A stretch of 64,000 bases of DNA from an uncultured Bryobacteraceae bacterium (GTDB taxonomy: Bacteria; Acidobacteriota; Terriglobia; Bryobacterales; Bryobacteraceae). Numbering within the stretch: position 1 is the first letter of the stretch; each line of letters opens with the position of its first letter. The notes beneath the pieces are model-generated. The model worked only from the letters and a program-made list of their open reading frames with translations. It searched no databases and was not told the DNA's origin. Shown here piece by piece: positions 37,874 through 46,778 of this stretch. The position numbers and the translations under genes were made by a program. The stretch spans positions 1 to 64,000 of the forward strand of contig CAKZUE010000017.1 in NCBI GenBank assembly GCA_937920635.1, read 5' to 3'.

Positions 37874-38257
37874 TCACACGGCTGCCTTCAGCACGCCCGC
37901 CTTCAGCGGCTCGGCGAATACATAAATGCCAAACAGCGGCTTCTGCTCGCCGCGCCCCCACCGGTTCACCTTCCATTCAGCGCGCAGGTATTTCACGTTC
38001 GGATTATTGCTCAGATCCAGCACGCGCGAATAAACGCCGCAATAAAACTTCTGCGGAAAGGCCAGGAGAGGCTTGGACATCCACTGCACGCCGTCTTCGG
38101 AACCGTTGATGGAGAGATCCAGGCTCTCCTGTTCGATGATCCGGTGGATGCCCAGGGTCACGGTGAGCAGACCGCCTGCGGCGGAGCCGAGATCCAGGAC
38201 CGGGCCGTTGCCATTCTCGCGGATTTCCAATTCGGGTACGAGAAACGCAGGCAGCAT
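37874..38257 (-). CDS. Hypothetical protein (127 aa)
   Basis: Not recognised. A soluble beta-rich protein with no signal peptide or transmembrane segment. Near the middle it has DGVQWMSKPLLAF and FYCGVYSRVLDLSNNPNVKYLRAEWKVNRW, suggesting a compact all-beta fold such as a phage- or tail-like or jelly-roll domain. GAGGG lies before the ATG. It is convergent with larB (9 bp apart). It could be real on composition and Shine-Dalgarno, but no function can be given. Confidence 0.7.
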   Translation of the reverse strand: MLPAFLVPELEIRENGNGPVLDLGSAAGGLLTVTLGIHRIIEQESLDLSINGSEDGVQWMSKPLLAFPQKFYCGVYSRVLDLSNNPNVKYLRAEWKVNRWGRGEQKPLFGIYVFAEPLKAGVLKAAV

Positions 38258-38320
38258 CGGAATTCCCTCGAAACTGTTTCTGGATGGCCTCGGTTGACGC
38301 TCCGAATCCGTATCGAAGCG

Positions 38321-39499
38321 TCAGATCTTGCGGAGCCCTTCAACCAATAGTCGGCCCGCTGCTTCCAGCGTCTCATATTTTTTGCAGAAACAGAAGCGGA
38401 TCCAGGGCGCCCCCTCCGATTTGTTCTGGAAGAAGCTGCCGCCCGGCACCGCCGCCACCAGGACGCGCTCCACCATCGCCCGGCAGAGTCCGTCGCCATC
38501 TCCGAACCCCGCCGCCCGGATGTCGGCCATGACGTAGTAGGCGCCCTCCGGCGCCGCGCAGGCAAGCCCCGCTTCCTGCAACGCCTTCAGAAGGATTTCC
38601 CTGCGCCTGGAGTAGGCCGACCTCAGATCCTCGAAGTAGCTGTCCGGCAGCGCCAGCGCCTCGGCGACTGCGTATTGCAGGGGCGCCGGAGCGCCTACAG
38701 TGAGAAAGTCGTGCACCTTGCGGATGGATGCCGTGATCTCTGGCGGCGCCACTACCCAGCCCACCCGCCAGCCGGTCACCGAAAACGTCTTCGACGCCGA
38801 GCTCACCGTCACCGTGCGGTCCCGCATCCAGGGCAGCGCGGCCACCGGGATGTGCATGGCCTCTCCGTAGGTGATGTGCTCGTAAATCTCGTCCGTGATG
38901 CAGAGGGCGTCGAACTCCAGGCAAAGCCCCGTAATTTGCATCAGCTCGTCCGCCGTGAACACTTTGCCTGTCGGATTGTGCGGGTTATTCAGGATAATGG
39001 CTTTCGTTTTTGGCGAAAACGCAGCCCGTAATTCTTCGAGATCAAACGTCCAGTCCGGCGGGCGGAGCCTCACGTAGCGGCGGCGCGCCGAACACAGGTC
39101 GGCGTCCGGGCCGTAGTTCTCGTAGAACGGCTCGAACAGGACGACCTCGTCGTCCGGGTTCGCAGTGGCCAGCAGCGCGGCGATCATGCCCTCGGTGGAA
39201 CCGCAGGTCACGGTGATTTCGGCGTCCGCATCCACCTCCAGCCCGTAGAAGCGCATGTACGCGGCGGCGATGGCGCGGCGCAGCGGCTCGGCCCCCCATG
39301 TCACCGCGTATTGGTTCCGGTCGTCGGCGATGGCCCGGGCGGCGGCCTCTTTCAACGCTTCCGGCGCGGGGAAATCCGGGAAGCCCTGAGCGAGATTCAC
39401 CGCGCCATGGCGCAAAGCCAGGCGGGTCATCTCACGGATCACGCTTTCGGTGAAACCGGCAGTGCGCGCGGCGCGGAACCGGTCAGCGTTTTTCTCCAC
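38321..39499 (-). CDS. Class I/II PLP aminotransferase
   Basis: Cytosolic aspartate/aromatic/kynurenine-type aminotransferase, 392 residues. The GTG at 39499 was taken as start because AGGAG lies 8-9 bases upstream and the protein then begins EKNADRFRAARTAGF; a much longer frame continues upstream but runs into the transglycosylase gene. The PLP lysine is in SSASKTFSVTGWRVG, and NNPHNPTGKVF and ITDEIYEHI are the cofactor-binding segments. Its start overlaps the end of the transglycosylase gene by 17 bp. Substrate cannot be fixed from sequence. Confidence 0.92.
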   Translation of the reverse strand: MEKNADRFRAARTAGFTESVIREMTRLALRHGAVNLAQGFPDFPAPEALKEAAARAIADDRNQYAVTWGAEPLRRAIAAAYMRFYGLEVDADAEITVTCGSTEGMIAALLATANPDDEVVLFEPFYENYGPDADLCSARRRYVRLRPPDWTFDLEELRAAFSPKTKAIILNNPHNPTGKVFTADELMQITGLCLEFDALCITDEIYEHITYGEAMHIPVAALPWMRDRTVTVSSASKTFSVTGWRVGWVVAPPEITASIRKVHDFLTVGAPAPLQYAVAEALALPDSYFEDLRSAYSRRREILLKALQEAGLACAAPEGAYYVMADIRAAGFGDGDGLCRAMVERVLVAAVPGGSFFQNKSEGAPWIRFCFCKKYETLEAAGRLLVEGLRKI

Positions 39500-41759
39500 G
39501 GGAGGCTGCTCCTTTCTTCGATGACGTCTGCTTCGCGCCCCTGGAAGCGGCCCCTGGGCTTGCCGCCTTCTTTTTAGCCGCGCTCTTTTCGGGAAGAGAA
39601 GCACGCACGGGAGCTTTGGCGGCGGGCCGTTCCGCCTCCGGTTTCGCAGCGGACGGGCCGGCCGTCCGGGCCTCCGCGCCGTACAGCCACCGGTAAAACT
39701 CGAGATTGCGCAGAATGATCTGCACGTAGTCGCGCGTCTGCGCCAGAGGAATCGTCTCCACAAACTCCGCCGGCTCGCGGTATTCGCCCCATTCCTTCCA
39801 CATCGGAATCCGGGTAGGACCGGCGTTGTATGCGGCCAGGGCTTCCTCGACGCTCCCGCCGCGGGCCTGGATCTGCCTGGCCAGGTAAAACGCGCCGAGG
39901 GCGAGATTCACATTCGGGTCATGCAGCGCCCGGCGCGTCACCGGCTGCATCCGGAGCCGCCGCCCTAGTTCCCTGCCCGTCGCCGGCATCACCTGCATCA
40001 GTCCGATGGCGCCGGCGGGTGAAACCGCGTCCTTGTCAAACTCCGACTCCTGCCGGATCAGGGCCGCCATCAGGAGCGGATCGAGCCCGTTCTTCCGTGC
40101 ATGACGGAAGATCGCCTCGCGATAGGGGAAAGGGAAGGCCAGCTCCCAGAACCTCCGCGGCGCCGCCTCGCGCGGCAGCCAGAGGTAATCGGGTACGGTT
40201 CCGCGGATGTGCCGAACAGCCGCGCCCCAGGCGCCTCTGCGGGTGGCGGTCTCCGCCGCTTCCATGGCCAGCGCGTAGCGCGAAGAGCCGGTGCGCGCGC
40301 CAAAGCGGAGCTCGATTTCCGCCCAGGTCTCCAACGCGGCTGCCGCGAGCTGGCGGGCGCGCCCGATGCGCCACCTGGCTTCTTCGTCCGGCTGGAAATC
40401 CGCTTTCCGGGGCCGCTGCGGCCACTGGATGGAGGCGAGCCACAGCCGGGCGGCGGCTTCATTTCCGCCGCCATCCGCCGCGGGCTGCGGCCGAGATGAA
40501 GCCAGAATCGAGTAGTAATAATTGGGAAATCTTGATTTGAGTTCGGCGAAATAGACCTGTGCGGCCGCAGGATTTCCTTGCTGTTCCTGAATTTTCCCCA
40601 GATAATAAAGCGCCGCTCCGGCGCGGTCGGAGGCCGGGTGCCGCTCCAGATGCTCCCGCAGGAGAGTCTCCGCGTCCTGCCGGTGGTCCAGGAATGCGCG
40701 CCAGGCCACCTTCCAGTGGCAGCTCGCCGCAGCCGGCGCGGCAGGGAACAGATCCGCGCAGGCGCGGAACAACGGCAGCCAGGAGGCTGCTTCGTTGCGG
40801 ACGAGAAAATAATTGCCAGCCTGAATCAGCGATTGCAGCGTCCACCCGGAGGCGGGCGCGCGCTTCCGGATCTCTTCGAGCGCCCCCATCATGGATGCGG
40901 GGTCGTCCAGACGGCGGTGGCAGAGCAGAACGTAGTGGAGGCGTTTGGCGTCCGTTTCCACGTCCGCCGGCCGCAACGCGAGCAGGGCGGCCAGCGCCTC
41001 GCGGGTCTTGCGGGCTTCGTACAGGGCAACGGCCGCGTTCACCGCCGCCATTTCCCTGATCCTCGCCGTGGAGCCGGACCGGGCGAGCACCAGCCACTCG
41101 GCTTGCGCCAGCTCTTGCCGGCCAGCCTTCAGGAGCCGTTCCGCCCGTTCCATCCGCAATTCCTCAGGCGGAGGCGGAACCACGCCCGCGGCCAGCCCGC
41201 TCAGCGCCTTCGCGGCTGCCCCCGCTTCGGCAGACACGGGATACAGGCACCAGACACGCTGGTAAAGCTCCGCCGCCCTGGCCTTCTCGCCCAGGGACTC
41301 ATGCGCCCGCGCGGCGGCCATCGACGCCTGCGGCTCGGGGAGCGGGACGGCGCCGGCTCTGTCGAGCATGGCGAGCGCATCCCTGGGCCGGCCGGCCTGG
41401 ACCATCGCCTCGGCCCCCAGCACGGCCGCGCGGCCGGCTATCGAAGAGGGAAAGCGCGTCTGCCACACCGGATCCAGCGCCAGAGCGGCCTCCTCGTGCC
41501 GGCCTGCCGCTGCCAGCGCCTGCGCCCGCCACCAGGCGATGAAATCGGCGATCAGCGGGTAGCGCGGCGCCAGCGCGGCCAGCCTTTCCGCTGCCCCCGC
41601 TTCTCCCCGGCCCGCCGCCTCGACAGCCTGCGCCAGCTCTCCGCCGCCCGCGGAAGCTCTCTGGCCCGCCGCTGGGACAGCCCAGAGCAGAAGGCAGAGA
41701 GCCGCCGCCTCAGGCCAGCGGCCCCGGATAGTCAGGGCCGAGGAGGCTTGCATCGTCAT
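39483..41759 (-). CDS. Soluble lytic murein transglycosylase (Slt-like)
   Basis: Periplasmic peptidoglycan-cleaving enzyme, 758 residues. Signal peptide ends near VPAAGQ (about residue 32). A long superhelix of TPR-like helices fills about 35-545. The C-terminal SLT domain contains the catalytic glutamate in ALIRQESEFDKDAVSPAGAIG and the motif NLALGAFYL, AYNAGP. After it comes a lysine/alanine-rich basic tail (last about 70 residues), not typical. ATGs at 41759 and 41753 are equally likely. It overlaps the upstream gene by 50 bp and the next by 17 bp. Confidence 0.93.
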   Translation of the reverse strand: MTMQASSALTIRGRWPEAAALCLLLWAVPAAGQRASAGGGELAQAVEAAGRGEAGAAERLAALAPRYPLIADFIAWWRAQALAAAGRHEEAALALDPVWQTRFPSSIAGRAAVLGAEAMVQAGRPRDALAMLDRAGAVPLPEPQASMAAARAHESLGEKARAAELYQRVWCLYPVSAEAGAAAKALSGLAAGVVPPPPEELRMERAERLLKAGRQELAQAEWLVLARSGSTARIREMAAVNAAVALYEARKTREALAALLALRPADVETDAKRLHYVLLCHRRLDDPASMMGALEEIRKRAPASGWTLQSLIQAGNYFLVRNEAASWLPLFRACADLFPAAPAAASCHWKVAWRAFLDHRQDAETLLREHLERHPASDRAGAALYYLGKIQEQQGNPAAAQVYFAELKSRFPNYYYSILASSRPQPAADGGGNEAAARLWLASIQWPQRPRKADFQPDEEARWRIGRARQLAAAALETWAEIELRFGARTGSSRYALAMEAAETATRRGAWGAAVRHIRGTVPDYLWLPREAAPRRFWELAFPFPYREAIFRHARKNGLDPLLMAALIRQESEFDKDAVSPAGAIGLMQVMPATGRELGRRLRMQPVTRRALHDPNVNLALGAFYLARQIQARGGSVEEALAAYNAGPTRIPMWKEWGEYREPAEFVETIPLAQTRDYVQIILRNLEFYRWLYGAEARTAGPSAAKPEAERPAAKAPVRASLPEKSAAKKKAASPGAASRGAKQTSSKKGAASRGEKR

Positions 41760-42852
41760 TGGCCAAAGTCCGGAGAATTTCCAGGTGGAGGTAATCGATC
41801 ATCGACGGAATGCGGAAAAATTCATGCTGGAATTGCGCACGGCTTCTATCGATTTCTTCTTTCAGGATCGCATAAATATTGTTGACTTCCCTGCCCTCCC
41901 GCACTTTTTTAGCGTGATACAGGCGGATTTCCGCCACGCGGACCCGCGCAAACCGCTGCGCTTTCGCGTGCAGCTCCTGCTCCTCGCGCGGCAGGGCGGA
42001 CCACTGCGGCGCCTCCTGAGCCGAGGCGGCAGCGGCCGGCGCGGGCAGCGGAGCCGGAGGCAGGATCGGAATCACCGGTGCGCGCTCCGGCTGCGCGGCG
42101 CCCGAGGCCTGCAAGGCGTCCAGCGCCGGTCCGGCCAGCGCCGTGATCACCTCCAGCAGGTTCAGATCTACCGGCTCTTCGCCGCTCTCGACGTAGAGAA
42201 CGGCGGAGACCCTGCGCCGTCCGTCCCGCTGCCCCGTAATTACAGGCAGAAGACAGACCCGCTTCTCCTCGTCTCCGTCCAGCGCTGCGCTCAGCCCGGC
42301 GCTCAGCTCGCTGGCCGAAGCCAGGCTGATCACGGCGTCCATCGACTCGAGAACGTTGCGGAACGCCGGCGCCGCATCCACAGGCACCGCATCCGGGGGA
42401 GTTCCGGAGAGGGCGAAATCAGCGGTGGCGCGGTGGTCTTCATAGCGCACCTTGCCTGCGCTGATGCTGAACAGCACCACGCGGGGCGCGAACTCCAGAG
42501 CTCCGTCGAGCAAGGCGGCGGCCCACGCGGCGGCGTTTTCCGCCTGCCCCAGCCGGCGCGCGATCTGATTCAGCCTTTCTCCCAGCGCCCGCATCGCCGC
42601 CGACGCCGCCTGCGCCCGCTCCTCCTGCATGCGCAGTTCCAGGCGCGATTCCAGCTCCCGGGAGAACGCTTCGCGGAAGGCCTCGAAACGCTCTTCCAGC
42701 GCCCTGCCCAGATGCTCCTGCCAGCCCCGCTCCAGAAGCTCCTGCACGGACTCGACATGCAGCTGCCATGCCGCGGCGATCTGCTCTTCCGCCGTGCGCC
42801 GCTCGCGTTCAAACAAATCGAGCCCTTCCTGTCGTGGCATCGGGGGTTCCAT
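41710..42852 (-). CDS. Hypothetical coiled-coil/GAF-like protein
   Basis: 380 residues, not recognised by name. Residues about 10-100 are a predicted coiled coil (ERRTAEEQIAAAW to ALGERLNQIARRL), followed by a GAF-like alpha/beta section (about 110-250, DGALEFAPRVVLFSIS, AVLYVESGEEPVDLNLLEVI). After a Pro/Ala linker, the last 80 residues hold a charged helical domain (AKAQRFARVRVAEIRLYHAKKVREG). That end domain I associate with uncharacterised Acidobacteria proteins. Its 3' end overlaps the transglycosylase start by 50 bp, suggesting linked translation and a cell-envelope role. Confidence 0.75.
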   Translation of the reverse strand: MEPPMPRQEGLDLFERERRTAEEQIAAAWQLHVESVQELLERGWQEHLGRALEERFEAFREAFSRELESRLELRMQEERAQAASAAMRALGERLNQIARRLGQAENAAAWAAALLDGALEFAPRVVLFSISAGKVRYEDHRATADFALSGTPPDAVPVDAAPAFRNVLESMDAVISLASASELSAGLSAALDGDEEKRVCLLPVITGQRDGRRRVSAVLYVESGEEPVDLNLLEVITALAGPALDALQASGAAQPERAPVIPILPPAPLPAPAAAASAQEAPQWSALPREEQELHAKAQRFARVRVAEIRLYHAKKVREGREVNNIYAILKEEIDRSRAQFQHEFFRIPSMIDYLHLEILRTLANDDASLLGPDYPGPLA

Positions 42853-42894
42853 GGTTCGTGCCCGTGTTCTTCTGCTGAGCAGTGTATCGCGCCA

Positions 42895-45264
42895 TCAATG
42901 CGCCGCGCGCGGGACCGACGGCGGCCACAGCGCCGCCTCCCAGGCGCCCCCGGGCGACGGAAACTCCGCGCGCACGGCGCCGTCGGCCGAGGCAATCCCC
43001 CGCCCGCTCCAGAATTGCCCTTCCATCCAGAAACTGATCTCCGGCAGCCGCCACGGCTGCTGCCCCTTCGCTCCGTCATACTCCAGCGAGACGTGCAACT
43101 GCCGCGCGCTGCCGCCGGCGCCCAGCCGCAGCAACGGACTGCTGACTTCGGCCCACCCGCGCGCTCTTTCCGCCAGTCCTGCGCCCAGCGTGGCGCTGGA
43201 CGCCTCCACTTCCGCGTCGATCAGCCCCGCTCCCGCCGTCAGGCCCATCACGGCCGCCCGCACCCGGTAGCGTGGCTCCTCCCGCCACAACTCCGCCTCG
43301 CCGGCGCCGGAGACCGCCGCGCCTTTCCATTTCGCGCTCAGCCTTTCAAAACGGATCTGTCCCCTGCGCCAGTGGAATTGAGCGTCCAGGTTCTCAAACT
43401 CCTGCCGCCCCAGGACGAGCGCCTCCGCTGCAAACGAGCCACTCACGTCCATCTGCCGCAGCCAAAGCGGCATCGCGGCGCGGCGGCGCAGCGTCCGATC
43501 CAGCAGGCTTCGCCGTGGCGGCTGCCCCAGATGAAACACCGCTTCCAGGTCTTCTCCCGTCAAGCGGCCGGCGCGGACCGACACCTGCATCGGCGGCTTC
43601 TGCTCCGGCTCGTGACGGGCTTCCACCCGCACGCCCACGTGGCCGAATTGAGCCTCGCCCTGCCGCAGCCGCCATCCCGGCCCCGCCGGCTCCAGTAGCG
43701 CCTTGCGGAGGTTGAGAGACACAGGCAGCCACGGCGGCGCGCAGCGGGCGTTGGAGAGGGCCGCCTGCCCGGTCCAGGCCGCAATGGCGGCGCCGCCGGC
43801 GCCGGGCGCCTTTGTGAAAACCAGGCGCCCACGCCACGCGCCGGCCCCGCAATGCTCCAAAAACGGCACAGGGCCGAACGCACCCAGCGCTCTCAGGGCT
43901 CCGTTCATTTCCTCGATTTCCATGCCGTCGGTCCTGAGTTCGAACCCCAGCCGGTCCTCCGTCCAGTTCCATGAGCCAGTCACCGAAGCCTGCGCCTTCC
44001 CGGGCGAAGTGATGCGGGCGCTCTCCAGCGTCAGGAGGTCTCCCTCCAGCCACAGGGCCGCTTCCTGCGCCTCGACGGCCGGTCCGTCTCCGAGCCGCAA
44101 CCGCGCTGACGGCGCCAGCAGGCGGCCGCGCGCCGGCTGCCCGGTGGAAAACTCGGCCGAACCGGACACGGCGCCTTCCACGCGCAGGGAAGCCGGCGAA
44201 GGCACGCCCAGGCGCCGGCACACTTCCAGCAGCCCGCTGGCGGGCACCTCCTGGAAATCCACTCCTGCGATCCACGACGGCGTAGTCAGCAGCCCCCGGC
44301 CCTCCAGGCGGACATGGAGCGGAGCCGCCGGGCGCCCCCGCTGCGGTGGCGCGGAGGCGAGCTGCACGGTCTGGCGGTCCAGATCCAGCACGCCCTGAAA
44401 TGGAAGCGGCAGATTCTTCGATTTGAAGTCGAAAATCTTTTCTCTTTCCAGATCCAGAATTTCCAGATTTCCCTTCAATTCCAGGGCCTGGAACGGACCG
44501 TCCAGGAAGGCGCTCGCCACAAAGCGCCCCTGCAATCCCAGGTCGCGGCCCGTCAGCAGCACCAGCAGTTCCTGGACTGCACTCCGCTCCAGAGAGATGT
44601 CGACGGCAAAACGCCCGCCTCCGGCGCCGGGAATCCAGCGTCCGGCGCCGCTGAACCGGCCGAATCCCTGCTCCGCCCGGTCTGTCCGGGCCGGCGAGGC
44701 CTCGTACCGCCACCGCAATTCATCTCCGGCCCTCCGCGGCGGTTGCAAATCGAGCTCCACCGCGTTGAGATAATACGCTGATTTCAGCGGACCGCTCCGA
44801 AAATTCAGCCGGCTTTGCTTCAATATGAGGCGAGGGATTCCCTGTGCCGCGGACACCGGAGAAAAGGCTTTTTGCAGGAATGCCGCCACATTAAAGCCAG
44901 CCCTCTCATCGCGGACGACATTCAGGCTCGCTCCGGCAAGGCGGATGGAGCCGACTTCCAGCGCTCCGCGCGCCAGCGCCGCCAGCCGGATCGAGGCGCG
45001 CATTTCGTCCGCGTAAGCGAAGGGCTCCAGCCCGAAGGCTGGATCTTCCGCGATTACGACGTTTTCCGCCAGCAGGGACGGCGCCGGCAGAAGAGTGCAG
45101 CGCACGGCGCCCAGTTCGACGGGGCGCCCCAGAGCGCGAGAGAGAGACGACTTCAGCGGCGGGGCCAGCGCCGGCAGTTCCACCCACGGCAAACCGGCAG
45201 CGGCCGCTGCCGCCAGCGCCACTGCCGCCAGAAGCACGCGGCGCTTCCGCCCCGCCAGCGTCAC
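42895..45264 (-). CDS. AsmA-like membrane protein
   Basis: 789 residues from a GTG at 45264 that forms a GTGA overlap with the end of the upstream gene; a longer in-frame start would sit inside that gene. One N-terminal transmembrane segment (RRVLLAAVALAAAAAAGLPW) then a long beta-rich periplasmic region. The AsmA pattern LSRALGRPVELGAVRCTLLPAPSLLAENVVIAE is near residue 40-75. AsmA-like proteins help transport lipids across the periplasm or affect outer-membrane assembly. Followed 42 bp later by the coiled-coil gene. Confidence 0.85.
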   Translation of the reverse strand: MTLAGRKRRVLLAAVALAAAAAAGLPWVELPALAPPLKSSLSRALGRPVELGAVRCTLLPAPSLLAENVVIAEDPAFGLEPFAYADEMRASIRLAALARGALEVGSIRLAGASLNVVRDERAGFNVAAFLQKAFSPVSAAQGIPRLILKQSRLNFRSGPLKSAYYLNAVELDLQPPRRAGDELRWRYEASPARTDRAEQGFGRFSGAGRWIPGAGGGRFAVDISLERSAVQELLVLLTGRDLGLQGRFVASAFLDGPFQALELKGNLEILDLEREKIFDFKSKNLPLPFQGVLDLDRQTVQLASAPPQRGRPAAPLHVRLEGRGLLTTPSWIAGVDFQEVPASGLLEVCRRLGVPSPASLRVEGAVSGSAEFSTGQPARGRLLAPSARLRLGDGPAVEAQEAALWLEGDLLTLESARITSPGKAQASVTGSWNWTEDRLGFELRTDGMEIEEMNGALRALGAFGPVPFLEHCGAGAWRGRLVFTKAPGAGGAAIAAWTGQAALSNARCAPPWLPVSLNLRKALLEPAGPGWRLRQGEAQFGHVGVRVEARHEPEQKPPMQVSVRAGRLTGEDLEAVFHLGQPPRRSLLDRTLRRRAAMPLWLRQMDVSGSFAAEALVLGRQEFENLDAQFHWRRGQIRFERLSAKWKGAAVSGAGEAELWREEPRYRVRAAVMGLTAGAGLIDAEVEASSATLGAGLAERARGWAEVSSPLLRLGAGGSARQLHVSLEYDGAKGQQPWRLPEISFWMEGQFWSGRGIASADGAVRAEFPSPGGAWEAALWPPSVPRAAH

Positions 45265-45854
45265 GCGATGCCCCCTTCCACCAGCTTCCGGTACGCATCC
45301 GGCGTGTCTACGTCGAGCAGCACGGATGGATCCGCAACCTCGACGAACCGCCTCCGGCTGCGCCGGATCCAATCGCGCGCCGACTGTTCGGGCCTCATGG
45401 CCAGAAAACCGGCCGCGGTGCGCGCCGCCGCCAGCACGGGATGTCCGTGCCTGCCGCCAAACTGCGGTTGCACGAAGTCCGCGGTCACCGGATCAAACGC
45501 TTCCAGGAGAGCCGCCAGCGTCTCCGGGCGCACGCCGGGCGAATCCGCGGGCGTGAAGAAAAACGCATCCGTCCCTTCGCACAGGACGCGCAGACCGCAT
45601 TGCAGGGAGGAAAGCTGGCCCCCCTCGGGCGCCGGATTCAGGACAAGCACCGCCTCCGCCGCGCGGCGCAGTCCGCGCGCCACCTGCTCCGCATCGTGCC
45701 CGAGCACGCAGATCACTTTCGCTCCCAGCGGCGCATATAGAGAGATCTGCCGGTCGAGGAACGTCTCCCCCTGAAACTCGAGCAGCGCTTTGGGCCGCCC
45801 CATGCGGGACGAGGCGCCTGCCGCCAGCAGAATCGCGCTCAGCCGGAGTGTCAC
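45261..45854 (-). CDS. MobA/MocA-like nucleotidyltransferase
   Basis: 197 residues. The N-terminal signature LSAILLAAGASSRMGRPKALL is that of the MobA/MocA family (molybdenum-cofactor guanylyl- or cytidylyl-transferases), with TPADSPGVRP and VQPQFGGRHGHPV. Position next to xdhC suggests cytidylyl transfer for xanthine-dehydrogenase-type enzymes (MocA). The start GTG at 45854 gives a GTGA overlap with xdhC; a TTG at 45860 is an alternative. GTGA overlap also joins it to the AsmA-like gene. Confidence 0.88.
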   Translation of the reverse strand: MTLRLSAILLAAGASSRMGRPKALLEFQGETFLDRQISLYAPLGAKVICVLGHDAEQVARGLRRAAEAVLVLNPAPEGGQLSSLQCGLRVLCEGTDAFFFTPADSPGVRPETLAALLEAFDPVTADFVQPQFGGRHGHPVLAAARTAAGFLAMRPEQSARDWIRRSRRRFVEVADPSVLLDVDTPDAYRKLVEGGIA

Positions 45855-46687
45855 TTCCAAGCCGCCGCGGGCAAGCCCGCGCCCAGCACGCTCATCGACA
45901 GCGCGCGCCAGTTGGAACCCGCCTTCCGCCGCACGGCGATCATCTCCGCCGCCACGCTGACGGCGATCTCTTCCGGCGTCACCGCTCCAATGTCCAGTCC
46001 CATCGGAGCGTGAACCCGCTGGAACAACTCCGGCGCCAGGCCTTCTTTTTGCAGCTCTTTCACCACGCTGATCACCTTGCGGCGGCTGCCGATCATGGCG
46101 ATGTAGCCCGCCTCCGTGGTGACCGCCCAGCGCAGCACCCGCATGTCGTCGCGGTGGCCCCGCGTGACGATGATCAGGTAGCAGCCGGAATGGATGTCCA
46201 GCTTGGGGAAAACCTCTTCGTAATTTCCGGCGATCACTTCGTCGGCTTCCGGAAAACGGTCGCGGTTTGCGTAGCTGCCGCGGTCGTCCACCACGGTCAC
46301 CGAAAAGCCGAGCATCGAGCAGAGCCTGGAAAGGCTCCGGGAAATGTGGCCGGCGCCGAAGATGCAGGCCCGCGGCAACGGTTCAACAGGTTCGATGTAG
46401 ATCTCCAATTGGCCTCCGCAGATCAGACCGTTGTCGTAGGCGGCGTCTTCCGCCAGCGAAAACGACAGGATGCGCGTCTTGCCCGTCTCCATCGCCTCGC
46501 GCGCCGCCTGCCAGACCTCGGCTTCGACGCAGCCGCCGCCGATGGTGCCGGCAATGGTGCCGTCGTCGCGGATCAGCATCTTGGCGCTGGGATAGCTGGG
46601 GATGGAGCCGTTGACCTTGACGATGGTGGCCAGGGCGGACTTCCGGCCCGCGCGCCGCAGCCGGACGATCTCCTCGAACAGGTCCAT
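45851..46687 (-). CDS. xdhC: XdhC/CoxI family protein
   Basis: 278 residues from the ATG at 46687 (GGGA nearby); the open frame extends upstream without a family match. N-terminal XdhC_CoxI domain: DLFEEIVRLRRAGRKSALATIVKVNGS and GTIGGGCVEAEV. C-terminal NAD-binding-like XdhC_C domain: IFGAGHISRSLSRL and MIGSRRK. XdhC binds and sulfurates the molybdenum cofactor and protects it during insertion into xanthine dehydrogenase-like enzymes. The target enzyme is not in the window. First gene of the minus-strand run xdhC to aminotransferase. Confidence 0.9.
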   Translation of the reverse strand: MDLFEEIVRLRRAGRKSALATIVKVNGSIPSYPSAKMLIRDDGTIAGTIGGGCVEAEVWQAAREAMETGKTRILSFSLAEDAAYDNGLICGGQLEIYIEPVEPLPRACIFGAGHISRSLSRLCSMLGFSVTVVDDRGSYANRDRFPEADEVIAGNYEEVFPKLDIHSGCYLIIVTRGHRDDMRVLRWAVTTEAGYIAMIGSRRKVISVVKELQKEGLAPELFQRVHAPMGLDIGAVTPEEIAVSVAAEMIAVRRKAGSNWRALSMSVLGAGLPAAAWK

Positions 46688-46764
46688 CGCTTTCCCATTG
46701 TAGTCGCGCCCGCGCGCTCGGAGCGGCGCAAGCCAATCGCGCCGGCTGAGCGGAAGCAGGATGC

Positions 46765-46770
46765 TATCAT
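46765..46770 (+). promoter_or_regulatory. Candidate -10 box, leaderless HAD gene
   Basis: TATCAT ends 8 bp before the ATG at 46779; no Shine-Dalgarno sequence is present. Confidence 0.35.
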
Positions 46771-46778
46771 GACGGCGA

